In this document: piece after piece, positions 1-9,859 of the stretch
How the letters are laid out: the number at the start of each line of letters is the position of its first letter
Numbering within the stretch: the first letter of the stretch is position 1
Assembly (NCBI RefSeq): GCF_023195915.1
Contig: NZ_JALPRP010000001.1
Coordinates: 1,550,001-1,614,000 of the forward strand
Origin: Methanoculleus sp. 7T
GTDB lineage: Archaea; Halobacteriota; Methanomicrobia; Methanomicrobiales; Methanoculleaceae
Direction: 5' to 3'
Length of the DNA: 64,000 bases
Notes under the pieces: generated by a model
Told to the model about the DNA's origin: nothing
The model's database searches: none
The model's input: the letters and a program-made list of their open reading frames with translations, nothing else
Position numbers and translations under genes: made by a program

Positions 1-276
1 AGATGATTGAACGCAACGGCACTGATGACAGCAGGGGGCATAACGCGAAATTCGGCCGGCTTGGAGCTCAATGTTGATAAAAACCTCCGCATGAAATATA
101 AAAATATTGATATATTATAAAGGCTATTCCGGGTCGGAACCCCGAAGCCGGCACCGGAACTGGAAAATCCCGGACCGCCCGGCCGCCGGAGGGGGACGCA
201 GACGGATACTGCACCCCTCCGTGGGGGTTACGCACCCGGACAGCCCCATGAGCGTCCGGAAAATGAGGTGAACCGA
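1..276 (+). promoter_or_regulatory. Upstream region and probable promoter of the first surface protein gene
   Basis: No convincing gene lies in this stretch. Bases 93-122 are very AT-rich, with TATA-like motifs, against a GC-rich background. They are the likely archaeal promoter for the secreted protein that follows, giving a GC-rich leader of about 130 nt. A strong Shine-Dalgarno sequence GAGGTGA sits at 265-271, five bases before a TTG at 277. The source of bases 1-60 (end of an upstream gene or spacer) cannot be told. Confidence 0.5.
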
Positions 277-759
277 TTGAGAGAGATCAGCATTCTTGTA
301 GCCGTCATCGTATCAGCGTTCGTGTTCGGTTCGATCGCAAGCGCGGCGGCCTACGTCCCGCCGGGACCGGGAGGAGAGAAAACCATCGGCACCATCGGAG
401 GAACAGTCTGGCTGGATTCCAATGCCGACGGCGTGCAGGACCCCGGGGAGCGGGGCATGAGCGGCATCACCGTCTACCTCTTCAATGCTACCGGCGGAAA
501 GGTCGCAACGACTGAGACATTCTCCCATGCCTGTGAAGGGCTCTACATCTTCAGCGGCGTCAGCCCGGGGAACTATACCGTCGAGGTCGTTCCGCCCGAG
601 GGGTATGCCTTCACCGTCCAAGGCCGGGGCACACCCAGGGATACGGTCAGCACTATCGACCCGATCAACGGAACAGCCGTCATCAACCTGACCGATGAGC
701 TTGTGGTGGAGACGGACCTCGTCGTCAGGGACGCCGGGCTGGTGCCGGTCGGGAACTGA
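277..759 (+). CDS. Small secreted protein with one SdrD/Cna-B-like domain
   Basis: Extracellular beta-sandwich protein of about 160 residues. The N-terminus is a signal peptide with a hydrophobic core ending in an Ala-rich cleavage region (ASAAA). A single SdrD B-like domain follows, with the calcium-loop-like signature DSNADGVQDPGE and the family end motif RDAGL. Two N-glycosylation sequons (NAT, NGT, NLT type) are visible, and there is no C-terminal membrane anchor. I prefer the TTG start at 277 because GAGGTGA is spaced ideally for it; a GTG at 268 would overlap that site. The domain matches those in the large protein encoded 390 bases downstream, so the two may act together at the cell surface. 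Exact role unknown. Confidence 0.8.
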   Translation: MREISILVAVIVSAFVFGSIASAAAYVPPGPGGEKTIGTIGGTVWLDSNADGVQDPGERGMSGITVYLFNATGGKVATTETFSHACEGLYIFSGVSPGNYTVEVVPPEGYAFTVQGRGTPRDTVSTIDPINGTAVINLTDELVVETDLVVRDAGLVPVGN

Positions 760-792
760 CGCGGGCGTACCGCACGGCGGCACGCCGGCCCC

Positions 793-799
793 TTTTTTT
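793..799 (+). terminator. Poly-T archaeal terminator after the small SdrD protein gene
   Basis: A run of seven T residues lies 33 bases after the stop codon. Archaeal RNA polymerase terminates at such U-tracts without needing a hairpin. Confidence 0.5.
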
Positions 800-925
800 C
801 GCGTCGTTGCGGTGCCGCCCGCTCCGCTCCGTCTGAGGCGGCAAGAGAGTTGCCTTCTTCCTTGAGGGCTTCTGCAGGCCGGACCTTAAAAACTCGCCCG
901 ATGAACCGGGGTGCCGACCGCCGAG

Positions 926-1150
926 CAATTCATAACAACATTATTATAATAATCTAGCAATTATAGTGAACCCCCCCGCGGATAGCACCGACAACATCGC
1001 TGTAGTGTTGAACACAGACCGTCGAAAATAGAGATACCGCATCCAGCGGCCGTAACCCGGCACCCCATCTACATTCTTCAGTCACGCGGGCAGGCAAGCG
1101 ATCGTAAGTGTGGAGCGCGTGAGGGGCGGCAATCAGCATGGAGACGTAGT
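926..1150 (+). promoter_or_regulatory. Promoter and leader of the large surface protein gene
   Basis: Bases 928-965 form an AT-rich island containing TATA-like ATTATTATAATAATC. They are followed by a leader of roughly 160 nt before the ATG at 1151, with GGAG about 8 bases before the start. No gene is seen here, and the ORFs on either strand have no support. Confidence 0.45.
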
Positions 1151-4030
1151 ATGAGACGGAATCTTGGTTTGATAGTGGTGGTGTTGCTGGCATGCACGCT
1201 TGCCGCGACGTCGAGCGCGGCCGCAGTGGATTTCTCGGTCGTCTGGAACAAGACCTACGGCGGCCCGGACGCAAACGAATCGGCATATGCTCTTCTCCAG
1301 TCACCCGACGGAAGAGGCTACCTCTTCGCCGGGGACACCGAGTCGTTTGGGGCCGGAGAACGTGACGCTTGGGCGGTCAACCTGACCGGAACCGGTGACG
1401 AGCGCTGGAACAGGACGTTCGGCGCCGGCGAAGCGGATACGGCTCGGGCACTGATCAACACAACCGACGGGAACTACCTCTTCGCAGGGTCGCTCACCTA
1501 CGTGACCGGAGGCACACGGAAAGATACCGATATCTGGGTGGTGAAATTCGACCCCAAAGGAGAGATCGTCTGGAACAAGACGTTCGGCGGCGCCGAGGTC
1601 AACGCATCGGCATACGCGGCCGCAAAGACCAGTGACGGCGGTTACGTCGTCGCCGGGACGGTCGCAGCTTGGGGGTCCCCGGATACCGATGTCTGGGTGA
1701 TCAAACTCAACGCCACCGGGGACGAGGAGTGGAACCGGACCTTCGGAGAGCCGGGCTCCTCCGATGCCGCATACTCGGTCATTGAGACGACCGACGGCAA
1801 CGTTGCCGTCGCGGGGAGCACGGAGTCGTTTGAAGCGTTCGCCGCCGACGCGTGGGTCGCGAAACTCGATCCTGCAGGGAACGAGGTCTGGAACAAGACG
1901 TTCGGCGGCCCGGAGAACGATACCGCCCGGGCACTCACGGCAACCCCGGACGGGGGCCTCGTCTTTGCCGGGAGTTACATGAGCAGGGATGCGGCCAACC
2001 GCACCGAGGACGATGCTCTGGTCGTCAGGATGGGGCCCGACGGTGAAGTCGTCTGGAACTGGACCTACGGTGATGCGGAGACAAATGAGTCGGCAGAATC
2101 GATCATCGCCACGATGGACGGAGGATACCTCTTTGCCGGGGAGAGCGGGAAGGACCCGGCCGGGGGCGACGCTTGGATCGTCAAACTCGACGGCGAGGGA
2201 GGCGTCGAGGGGAGCATAACGCTCGGCGGGGCCAACCCCGGCAACCGGGCGGCATCGGCCGTGCAGGTATCGAATGCGGAGTACGCCTTCGCCGGGACGT
2301 TCAACGCGACCGAGAAGGGCGGGCCGGCGGAGACCGATGCTTGGGTCGTCAAACTCTCGGTAAAGCCGCAAACCGTGCCGCAACCATCCCCGAAACCCCC
2401 GAAACCGCCGAAAAAGATCTGCCCGCCGTGCCCGGTGCCGCCGGAGCCCCGGCCATCGCCCGCCTCGATCGGTGACTTTGTCTGGAACGACACAAACGCA
2501 GACGGGATCCAGGACCCCGGCGAGCCGGGGGTCGAGGGCGTCAACGTCACGCTCCTCGATGCCGGAGACCGGGAGATCGCCCTAACGATGACCGATGCGG
2601 ACGGCAAGTACCTCTTCGCCAACCTGACGCCCGGGAACTACACCGTGAAGTTCGCGCCCCCTGAAGGGCTGGTCTTCACGGTCCAGAACGCCGGCACCGA
2701 CGATACGCGCGACAGCGACGCAAACCGGACGACCGGGATGACGGAGAGGATCGCTCTCGGCGCCGGGGAGAAACAGCTCGGGTGGGACGCCGGACTCATC
2801 GTACCGCAACCGGAGATAACAGGCCGAGTAGGCGGCCTCGTCTGGACGGACGCGAACGAAGACGGCATCCGGGACGACAGTGAAGCAGGGCTCCCGGGAG
2901 CCTCGGTCTCCCTTTACACCGCAAACAACACCTCCGTCAACACCACAGAGACCGATGCGGCAGGGAGATATCTCTTCGCCGGCCTGCCGCCGGGCGACTA
3001 CTACTTGGTCTTTGGCTTGCCGCCGGGCTACGCCTTCACGGCCGCTGGCCGGGGCGGCGACGATACCCTCGACAGCGACGCGGATCCCGCGACCGGCAGG
3101 ACAGAGAACTTCACGATCTCCAAGGACGAGACGGAGGTCGCCCGGGATGCCGGGGCCGTTCTCGGGAATGCAACCATCGGGGACTTCGTCTGGAACGACA
3201 CAGACGCTAACGGCATTCAGGACGACGGCGAGCCTGGGGTTGGAGGCGTCACCGTGAGGCTCCTCGACGCGGCCGGCAGCCCGGTCACCGACGGAGCGGG
3301 GAGTCCGCTTGAGGCGACTACCGGGGACGACGGCAGGTATGCCCTCCAAGGAAAGGTCGGGCAGACCTACATCCTCGAGTTCGTCCTGCCGGAGGGTGCC
3401 GCGTTCACGACACCGAATGCAGGCGACGACGCTCTCGATAGCGACGCCGACCCGGTGACCGGGAGAACCGAACCGTTCGAACTTACCGGCGACGACCTCA
3501 CCCGAGATGCCGGGGTGGTTGAAGAGGTCCGGCCCCAAGAGCCCGGTCTTGTCACCGGCACCGCGTGGAACGACACCAACGCAAACGGCGCACGGGACGC
3601 AGATGAACTCGGTGTCCCGGACGTCGGCGTGGAACTCGTGACCGCAGACGGCACACCGACCGGCACGACAACCACCGGAGACGACGGCGGATACACCTTC
3701 AGCGTGGACGAGCCGGGGACCTACCTCCTCCGGTTTGCACCGCCGGGAGGGTTCGGCTTTACCGCACCCGGCTCCGGAAGCGACGTCGACCCAGCGACCG
3801 GCAGGACGGACGAGTTTGACGTTGCGCCGTCCGGGACGGTGACGCGAAACGCAGGGCTGGTCGGAGGAACCCCGGAGGAAGAGGGCACCACCCCGCCTGC
3901 GGAAGAGACCGTGACGCCGGAGGAGACCACAACCACACTTACACCGGAGGAGACAGAAACTGTTGAACAGACGCCTCCGGCAGACCTGAACGCAACGCCG
4001 GAGGAGACGGAGACCGGGGGACCGAGCTGA
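1151..4030 (+). CDS. Large secreted surface protein: seven-repeat propeller plus four SdrD domains
   Basis: A 959-residue exported protein. An N-terminal signal peptide (about residues 1-25) is followed by seven repeats of about 50 residues. Most begin with a W-N-[KR]-T-[FY]-G motif and contain a DG(G)Y/L..AG strand and a DAW/DVWV(V/I)KL strand, as expected for a seven-bladed beta-propeller. A proline-rich linker with a CPPCP motif follows near residue 425. Then come four SdrD B-like domains (starts near 434, 556, 676 and 798), each with a W-x-D-x-N-x-[DN]-G-x-x-D-x-x-E signature and most ending RDAG. The C-terminus is a Thr/Glu/Pro-rich tail without a membrane helix or PGF-CTERM signal. N-glycosylation sequons are abundant. 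Likely an adhesin or envelope protein; ligand unknown. Confidence 0.88.
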   Translation: MRRNLGLIVVVLLACTLAATSSAAAVDFSVVWNKTYGGPDANESAYALLQSPDGRGYLFAGDTESFGAGERDAWAVNLTGTGDERWNRTFGAGEADTARALINTTDGNYLFAGSLTYVTGGTRKDTDIWVVKFDPKGEIVWNKTFGGAEVNASAYAAAKTSDGGYVVAGTVAAWGSPDTDVWVIKLNATGDEEWNRTFGEPGSSDAAYSVIETTDGNVAVAGSTESFEAFAADAWVAKLDPAGNEVWNKTFGGPENDTARALTATPDGGLVFAGSYMSRDAANRTEDDALVVRMGPDGEVVWNWTYGDAETNESAESIIATMDGGYLFAGESGKDPAGGDAWIVKLDGEGGVEGSITLGGANPGNRAASAVQVSNAEYAFAGTFNATEKGGPAETDAWVVKLSVKPQTVPQPSPKPPKPPKKICPPCPVPPEPRPSPASIGDFVWNDTNADGIQDPGEPGVEGVNVTLLDAGDREIALTMTDADGKYLFANLTPGNYTVKFAPPEGLVFTVQNAGTDDTRDSDANRTTGMTERIALGAGEKQLGWDAGLIVPQPEITGRVGGLVWTDANEDGIRDDSEAGLPGASVSLYTANNTSVNTTETDAAGRYLFAGLPPGDYYLVFGLPPGYAFTAAGRGGDDTLDSDADPATGRTENFTISKDETEVARDAGAVLGNATIGDFVWNDTDANGIQDDGEPGVGGVTVRLLDAAGSPVTDGAGSPLEATTGDDGRYALQGKVGQTYILEFVLPEGAAFTTPNAGDDALDSDADPVTGRTEPFELTGDDLTRDAGVVEEVRPQEPGLVTGTAWNDTNANGARDADELGVPDVGVELVTADGTPTGTTTTGDDGGYTFSVDEPGTYLLRFAPPGGFGFTAPGSGSDVDPATGRTDEFDVAPSGTVTRNAGLVGGTPEEEGTTPPAEETVTPEETTTTLTPEETETVEQTPPADLNATPEETETGGPS

Positions 4031-4051
4031 ACGCCCGGACCCTGCGCTACC

Positions 4052-4057
4052 TTTTTT
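4052..4057 (+). terminator. Poly-T terminator after the large surface protein gene
   Basis: Six T residues lie 22 bases after the stop codon, the archaeal type of termination signal. Confidence 0.45.
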
Positions 4058-4178
4058 GCGAATATCGCCCGGGCATCGTTTTTGGGGAGGCAGGCCCTCG
4101 GGCATACCCCACATCAGGTGCACCGGTCCTCATCGGCCCATGAAGGCTAAGCACCCCGCGGGAGTCGCGGAGTGCCCG

Positions 4179-4412
4179 TCACTGGTGTTTTGCGACGTGT
4201 TGCCGAAGCATCGTGCCGGGCCTGTAGCGGTCGGCGATATCGAGCGCCGTCGCGCGCAGGGCCGCATGTTCGGCTATACAGGTCTCCGGCGGTGCGGTCT
4301 TCCGGAGGATCGCAGAGGTGTTCTCGGTGATCTGGATAAGTTCAGTAGCTATCACGGCGTTGAGCCAGACGAGATCTCGGAGCATCTCTTTGAGTTCTTC
4401 GTCCTGTTGCAT
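4179..4412 (-). CDS. Small hypothetical helical protein
   Basis: 77 residues, acidic at the N-terminus and predicted mostly helical, with no signal peptide or transmembrane segment and one cysteine. I do not recognise a family. No clear Shine-Dalgarno precedes the ATG, so the start is uncertain. A hairpin-capable sequence (about 4150-4174) lies just past the stop and could end the transcript. The composition looks more protein-like than the overlapping plus-strand reading frame, which I take as a shadow. The gap from 4413 to 4619 holds no other gene I can support. Confidence 0.45.
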   Translation of the reverse strand: MQQDEELKEMLRDLVWLNAVIATELIQITENTSAILRKTAPPETCIAEHAALRATALDIADRYRPGTMLRQHVAKHQ

Positions 4413-4619
4413 GGATGAGAGGTAGGAGGCGCTCCCACATCAACTGTGCTGGAATAAGACCGCCGGAGAGGGTTGCGTCGTTCCGGTGCGGGTCCTCCCC
4501 ACGAAAGGCGGCCGCGACCTTCCATACTATCCACAAACACCCGGCCCACGCGCCGGACTCCCCATTCGCAACGCTTATCCCGCCGAATCCCAAAAATTCT
4601 CGCGGACAGGTGTGATCGC

Positions 4620-5030
4620 ATGGGCTACATCGACGAGATAAGACGGATCGGAAGGGACGCCAACCCCTTCTTCACGCTGATGGGCATCGCTGTGGACGAG
4701 TTCGGAGACGGGCAGGCGCGCCTCACCATGGAGGTCAGGCCGGATATGTTAAACGGCGCCGGGTGGCTGCAGGGTGGGGTCTATGTGGCGCTTGCGGACG
4801 AGGCGATCGCGCTTGCGCTCCACACGCTCCTTGCAGATACCGAGGAGATCGCCACAATCGACGAGCATACCAGCTTCATAAAAGGCGTCAACGCCGGGAC
4901 GATCACCGCCACCGGCAGGATCATCAGGAAAGGGCGCCGGGTGGCGTTCGCGGACGGGGAAGTCCGGAGTGCGGCCGACGGTGCGCTTCTCTCCCGAACG
5001 TCGGCATCGTTTGCCGTGATCGCGAGGTAA
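4620..5030 (+). CDS. PaaI-type hotdog-fold thioesterase
   Basis: 136-residue protein of the PaaI/YdiI thioesterase family, which hydrolyses acyl- or aryl-CoA thioesters. The hotdog signature is visible: NPFF..MGI near the N-terminus, a LNGAGWLQGGVYVALADEA helix segment corresponding to the family's HGG motif region, and paired strands to the end. The usual His of the HGG motif is replaced here by LQGG. The ATG at 4620 follows AGGTGTGATCGC; the longer in-frame N-terminus would be Arg/Pro-rich and unlike the family. Substrate cannot be told from sequence. Confidence 0.82.
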   Translation: MGYIDEIRRIGRDANPFFTLMGIAVDEFGDGQARLTMEVRPDMLNGAGWLQGGVYVALADEAIALALHTLLADTEEIATIDEHTSFIKGVNAGTITATGRIIRKGRRVAFADGEVRSAADGALLSRTSASFAVIAR

Positions 5031-5168
5031 CGCCCCGGCGAAGACCCTACCTAATCCGCCGTTCCGCCGGCAGGGATTCCTCCGGGGATGCCGGAACAAT
5101 ACATTCTCAATACCAAAGATCACATACATGAGATAGAGACTCTGGAAGAACCGGAGGGGAACGAGAGT

Positions 5169-6758
5169 TTGAAGTATATCGTTGTAACCGGCGGCGTCAT
5201 GAGCGGACTCGGGAAAGGCATCACCACCGCGTCCATCGGCCGCCTCTTAAAAAATCGCGGCTACCAGGTAACGGCGGTGAAGATCGATCCGTACCTCAAC
5301 ATCGATGCCGGCACTATGAACCCCGCCCAGCACGGGGAGGTCTTCGTCCTCTCCGACGGCGGTGAAGTCGACCTCGATCTCGGCAACTACGAACGGTTTC
5401 TGGACATCAACCTCAAATCGATCCACAACATTACGACAGGGAAGGTCTATCGGAACGTCATTGAGAAAGAGCGGCGCGGAGACTTCCTCGGTGCGACCGT
5501 CCAGATCATCCCCCACATCACCGACGAGATCAAGCACTGTATCAGCCGCGCGGCGCAGGAGCCGATCGACGGCGGCAAAGTGGCGGAGATCTGCTTGGTG
5601 GAGGTCGGCGGCACGGTCGGCGATATCGAGAGCATGCCGTTCTTGGAAGCAGTCCGCCAGATGCACGGCGAACTCGCGCCGCAGGACATGGTTCTCGTCC
5701 ACGTCACCCTGGTCCCGGTGGATACCATGGGGGACCTCAAGACCAAACCCACCCAGCACTCGGTCAAGGCGCTCCGGGAACTCGGACTGCAGCCCGATAT
5801 CATCGTATGCCGGAGCAGCGAGGTGATCAACCCGCAGGCGAAGAAGAAGATATCGAACTTCACCGACGTCCCGGCAAAGGCCGTAATCTCTGCAAAGGAC
5901 GTTCCCGATATCTATCAGGTCCCGATGGAACTGGAGAAAGAGGGGCTTGCGGACGTCGTCTGCAGTTACCTTGCCCTCGAGAACAAAGAGCCCGATACGA
6001 GATGGTACCGGGTCGTCTCGCAGGAGTACACAAACCGGGTGACGGTCGCCATCGTCAGCAAGTACGGGATCGAGGACGTCTATATGTCCATCAAAGAGTC
6101 GCTCAAACACGCCGGGAGGGCGCTCTCCACCGAGGTGAATATACGGTGGCTGGACGCCGAGACGTTTAACGCCCGGGACCTTGCCGACGTCGACGGCATC
6201 CTCGTTCCGGGAGGATTCGGCAAACGCGGCGTCGAGGGCAAGATCCGGGCGATCCGGTCCGCGCGCGAGACTAAGAAACCCTACCTAGGCCTCTGCCTCG
6301 GCTTCCAACTCTCGGTGATCGAGTATGCACGCCATGTCCTCGGCATCTCTGACGCCACCAGCGAGGAGATGGGGCCGGGGACGCACGTCATCGCCATCCT
6401 CCCCGAACAGGAAGAGGTCTCCGACCTCGGCGGCACGATGCGCCTCGGGAACTGCACTATCAAACTCAAAGAGGACACGACGATCGCCGAACTCTACGGC
6501 AAGACGGAGATCGTGGAGCGGCACCGCCACCGCTACGAGGTGAACCCGGAGTTCGTCGGCGACCTCGAGGAGGCAGGCCTTGCCTTCACGGGGTCCTGCG
6601 GTGAGCGGATGGAGGTCTGCGAGCTCTCGGACCACCCCTTCTACCTCGCCACACAGTTCCACCCCGAGTTCAAATCGAGTCCGACCAACCCCTCTCCGCC
6701 CTATATCGGCTTTGTATCCGCGTGCAAGAAGAATAAGACATCTACCCAGACCAGGTGA
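5169..6758 (+). CDS. pyrG: CTP synthase
   Basis: Converts UTP to CTP using ATP and glutamine, the last step of pyrimidine nucleotide synthesis. The N-terminal synthetase domain begins with [16 protein letters not shown], the family P-loop. The C-terminal class I glutamine amidotransferase domain carries the nucleophile in LGLCLGFQL (near residue 380) and the His/Glu pair in QFHPEF near the end. Length of 529 residues is normal. I chose the TTG at 5169 because it is preceded by a strong GGAGGGGA eight bases upstream and matches the usual N-terminus; an ATG at 5088 would add 27 extra residues. Followed at 9 bases by the GMP synthase gene, so probably co-transcribed. Confidence 0.96.
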   Translation: MKYIVVTGGVMSGLGKGITTASIGRLLKNRGYQVTAVKIDPYLNIDAGTMNPAQHGEVFVLSDGGEVDLDLGNYERFLDINLKSIHNITTGKVYRNVIEKERRGDFLGATVQIIPHITDEIKHCISRAAQEPIDGGKVAEICLVEVGGTVGDIESMPFLEAVRQMHGELAPQDMVLVHVTLVPVDTMGDLKTKPTQHSVKALRELGLQPDIIVCRSSEVINPQAKKKISNFTDVPAKAVISAKDVPDIYQVPMELEKEGLADVVCSYLALENKEPDTRWYRVVSQEYTNRVTVAIVSKYGIEDVYMSIKESLKHAGRALSTEVNIRWLDAETFNARDLADVDGILVPGGFGKRGVEGKIRAIRSARETKKPYLGLCLGFQLSVIEYARHVLGISDATSEEMGPGTHVIAILPEQEEVSDLGGTMRLGNCTIKLKEDTTIAELYGKTEIVERHRHRYEVNPEFVGDLEEAGLAFTGSCGERMEVCELSDHPFYLATQFHPEFKSSPTNPSPPYIGFVSACKKNKTSTQTR

Positions 6759-6767
6759 AACGGCAAT

Positions 6768-7685
6768 ATGGTAAACGTTGAGAAGTTTATCGATCAGGCA
6801 ATCCGGCAGATACGGGATGCTGCCGGTGGAGAAAAAGTCGTGATGGCGCTCTCCGGCGGCGTAGACTCGTCGGTCTGCGCGGCGCTGGCCGCCCGCGCCA
6901 TCGGCGATGCGCTCGTCCCGATATATGTCGATACCGGCCTCATGCGGAAAGGAGAGACCGAGAGGATACGGTCCCTCTTTGCCGACATGAACCTCCGCGT
7001 CGTTGATGCAAGCGACGAGTTCTTCGAGGCGCTCAAGGGCGTCACAGACCCCGAAGAGAAGCGGAAGGCCATCGGCGAGAAGTTCATCAGGATCTTCGAA
7101 CGGGAAGCGAAGCGGACGGGAGCGACGATGCTCCTGCAGGGGACGATCTACCCCGACCGCATCGAGAGCGAAGGGGGTATCAAGAGCCACCACAACGTGG
7201 GCGGTATGCCCCTCGATATCAAGTTCAAGGGCGTCATCGAGCCGCTTGCCGACCTCTACAAGGACGAGGTCCGCGAGGTGGCCGGCGGCCTTGGGCTCCC
7301 GGTCGAGATCCAGCACAGGATGCCCTTCCCGGGGCCGGGACTCGCCGTCAGGGTGCTCGGCGAGGTGACACGCGAGAAGGTCGCGATCGTGCGGGAGGCA
7401 AACGCCATCGTCGAGGAGTGTCTGGTGGAGAAGTTCCACCCCTGGCAGTGTTTCGCCGCGCTCCTCGGCCTCGGGACCGGGGTGAAAGGAGACGTCAGGC
7501 TCCACGGCTGGATCGTTGCGGTCCGGGCCATCCAGTCTCGGGACGGTATGACCGCCGACCCCCTGCTCCTGCCCTACGACGTTCTCGGGCAGATGGCGTC
7601 CCGGATCACCGCCGAGATCCCCGGCGTCGCCCGGGTGGTCTACGACGTCACCCCCAAACCCCCGGCGACGATCGAGTACGAGTGA
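6768..7685 (+). CDS. guaAB: GMP synthase, ATP-pyrophosphatase subunit (subunit B)
   Basis: Adenylates XMP and transfers ammonia to make GMP. In archaea the glutaminase (subunit A) is a separate protein, and this 305-residue protein is the synthetase half. The PP-loop motif LSGGVDSS is near residue 29, and the C-terminal dimerisation domain ends in KPPATIEYE, typical of GuaA. No glutaminase gene lies next to it in this window. AGGTGA overlapping the end of pyrG serves as the ribosome-binding site. Confidence 0.95.
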   Translation: MVNVEKFIDQAIRQIRDAAGGEKVVMALSGGVDSSVCAALAARAIGDALVPIYVDTGLMRKGETERIRSLFADMNLRVVDASDEFFEALKGVTDPEEKRKAIGEKFIRIFEREAKRTGATMLLQGTIYPDRIESEGGIKSHHNVGGMPLDIKFKGVIEPLADLYKDEVREVAGGLGLPVEIQHRMPFPGPGLAVRVLGEVTREKVAIVREANAIVEECLVEKFHPWQCFAALLGLGTGVKGDVRLHGWIVAVRAIQSRDGMTADPLLLPYDVLGQMASRITAEIPGVARVVYDVTPKPPATIEYE

Positions 7686-7692
7686 TAAAGAT

Positions 7693-8817
7693 ATGACAAA
7701 AGATTCACGGGTGCTTGATGCACGCTACTACATGCCCGCGTTCGGCCGGACGATGAAGGTCGTCCGCGGTGCGGGGTCGCGCGTCTGGGACGACCAAGGA
7801 CGGGAATATATCGACTGCGTGGCAGGGATTGCGGTCTGCAGCACCGGCCACTGCCACCCGGCGGTCGTCAAGGCGATCTGCGACCAGGCCCACCGGCTGA
7901 TCCACTGCTCGAACCTCTACTACGTCCCGAACCAGGCCGAACTTGCCGAGAGACTTGTAGGGATCACCGGGCTTTCCAAGGCGTTCTTCTCGAACTCCGG
8001 CGCGGAGGCGAACGAAGGCGCGATAAAACTCGCCCGTATCAGGACGGGGCGGAAGAAGTTCGTCGCGTTCGTCCACGGGTTCCACGGCAGGACCTGCGGG
8101 TCGCTTGCCGTCACCCACAAGCCCGCCATCAGAGAACCGTTCGAGCCGCTCTCGCCCGCCTGTACCTTCGTGGACTACGGCGACCTCGACGCCCTTGCCG
8201 GCGCCGTCGACAAGGATACCGCCGGGGTATTCGTCGAGCCGATCCAGGGAGAAGCAGGCGTTCTGATCCCGCCCGACGACTTCTTCCGGGGCATCCGGGA
8301 TATCTGCGACGATGCCGGCGCGTTGATGATCGTCGATGAGGTGCAGACCGGGATGGGCCGGACCGGGAAGTGGCTCGCCATCCAGCACACCGGCGTCACC
8401 CCGGACATCGTCACGCTTGCAAAAGGGCTTGCGAGCGGGTTCCCCATCGGTGCGCTCGTCGCCCGCGAGGGGCTCGAGTTCGGGAGGAGCGAGCACGGGA
8501 GCACCTTTGCCGGAGGACCGCTCGCCTGTGCGGCGGCGCTCGCCACCATCGGCGTCATCGAGGAGGTCCTCCCCGGCGTCGCGGCGAAGGGCGAGCGGTT
8601 CATGAATGGGCTTGCCCCCCACAACCCCCGGGGCCGCGGCCTGATGATCGGCGTCTCGGTGGGCGACCGGTGTCCTGAGGTGCAGCGTATCTGCGCCGAG
8701 CACGGCGTGCTGGTCAACTGCGCCGCCGACGGGAACCTCCGGCTCATCCCGCCGCTGGTGATCACGGATGAGGAGATCGACACGGCTGTCGGTGTCATCA
8801 ATGCGGCGCTTGGTTAG
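7693..8817 (+). CDS. argD: Acetylornithine aminotransferase (class III, PLP)
   Basis: Class III PLP aminotransferase of 374 residues. It most likely makes N-acetylornithine in arginine synthesis; related paralogues act on succinyl-ornithine or lysine precursors. Visible features are the SNSGAEANEGAIKLAR cofactor-binding segment, IVDEVQTGMGRTG, and the PLP lysine in TLAKGLASGFPIGA. It starts 7 bases after guaAB and its end overlaps the hisC start by 17 bases, so it belongs to a tight operon. Confidence 0.9.
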   Translation: MTKDSRVLDARYYMPAFGRTMKVVRGAGSRVWDDQGREYIDCVAGIAVCSTGHCHPAVVKAICDQAHRLIHCSNLYYVPNQAELAERLVGITGLSKAFFSNSGAEANEGAIKLARIRTGRKKFVAFVHGFHGRTCGSLAVTHKPAIREPFEPLSPACTFVDYGDLDALAGAVDKDTAGVFVEPIQGEAGVLIPPDDFFRGIRDICDDAGALMIVDEVQTGMGRTGKWLAIQHTGVTPDIVTLAKGLASGFPIGALVAREGLEFGRSEHGSTFAGGPLACAAALATIGVIEEVLPGVAAKGERFMNGLAPHNPRGRGLMIGVSVGDRCPEVQRICAEHGVLVNCAADGNLRLIPPLVITDEEIDTAVGVINAALG

Positions 8818-9859
8818 AGCGTGCTTCTCGGGCTCGGCGGGCTACTCCTACGCGAAGTCGGCGGATGACGTCGCGCGGGAGCACGGCATCGACCGGGTTG
8901 CCCGCCTCGCAAGCAACGAGAACCCCTGCCCGCCGTCGCCGGCCGCCGTTGAAGCGGCGGCCAATGCCCTCCGGACGGCGAACCGCTACCCGGACACGCG
9001 GGCGACGGCACTTGTCGAAGCGCTCCGCCGCTACCACGGTGACTACCGGTTCGTCACCGGTGTGGGCATGGACGGCGTCATCGAGACGGTGATCCGGACG
9101 GTCGTCGAGCCCGGCGAAGCGGTGGTCGTCTCGACCCCCACTTTCTCCTTCTACGGGCTCGCGGCCGCGGCGCATGGCGCCCGGGTTGTGAACGTCCCCC
9201 GTCGGGAGGACTTCTCGGTTGACACGGGGGGTTTCGTCGAGGCATGCCGGGGGGCAAAACTTGCCTTCCTCTGCTCCCCGAACAACCCCACTGGAAACTC
9301 GGTCCCGCTGGGTGCGGTCGAAGAGATCCTTGAAGGAATAGAGGGGTTGCTCTTCCTCGACAACGCCTACGTCGACTTCTCGGATATCGATTACCGGCCC
9401 CTTATGCGGCGGCACGAGAACTTAGTCCTCGGGCGGACGATGTCGAAGATCTTCGCTCTTGCCGGGCTGCGGGTCGGCTACGCCTTCGTACCCGAGTGGC
9501 TGGAGCCGTTCTACCACCGGGCGGCGACGCCGTTTGCCTTAAACTCGGTCTCTCTCGCGGCGGCAGCCGGGGCGCTCGCCGACCCCGACCGGGTGCGTGA
9601 GACGTGCGACCACGTCCGGCAGTGGAGGGAGCGGTTCCTCGAAGAGATACCATATGAGACGTTCCCCTCGGACGCAAACTTCGTCATGATCGATGTTTCG
9701 CCCCTGACCGGCGGCGAGGCGGTGGAGCGGCTTGCGGCAAAGGGCGTCCTTGTGCGGTCCTGCACCTCCTTCCCGGGGCTCGGGGATCATTACATCAGGG
9801 TCAGCATCGGTGAAGACTGGGAAAACGTTCGGTTCCTCGAGGCGATCAACAATCTATGA
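8801..9859 (+). CDS. hisC: Histidinol-phosphate aminotransferase
   Basis: Class I/II PLP aminotransferase of about 352 residues that converts imidazole-acetol phosphate to histidinol phosphate. The HisC hallmark LASNENPCPPSP is near residue 40. CSPNNPTGN, the FLDNAYVDFS segment and the PLP lysine in RTMSKIFALAGLRVGY follow in order. The start is uncertain: ATG 8801 overlaps the end of argD, and a TTG at 8810 would also fit. It ends in an ATGA overlap with the next gene. Confidence 0.9.
   Translation: MRRLVRACFSGSAGYSYAKSADDVAREHGIDRVARLASNENPCPPSPAAVEAAANALRTANRYPDTRATALVEALRRYHGDYRFVTGVGMDGVIETVIRTVVEPGEAVVVSTPTFSFYGLAAAAHGARVVNVPRREDFSVDTGGFVEACRGAKLAFLCSPNNPTGNSVPLGAVEEILEGIEGLLFLDNAYVDFSDIDYRPLMRRHENLVLGRTMSKIFALAGLRVGYAFVPEWLEPFYHRAATPFALNSVSLAAAAGALADPDRVRETCDHVRQWRERFLEEIPYETFPSDANFVMIDVSPLTGGEAVERLAAKGVLVRSCTSFPGLGDHYIRVSIGEDWENVRFLEAINNL

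Noticed and set aside
2582-4123. Long minus-strand open frame of 513 codons opposite the large surface protein
   Set aside because: Shadow of the plus-strand gene in a GC-rich genome; the plus frame has a signal peptide and repeated domains, the minus frame is Arg/Gly-rich with no family resemblance.
4056-4418. Plus-strand open frame of 120 codons
   Set aside because: No ribosome-binding site and starts in the terminator of the surface gene; the minus-strand frame is more protein-like.
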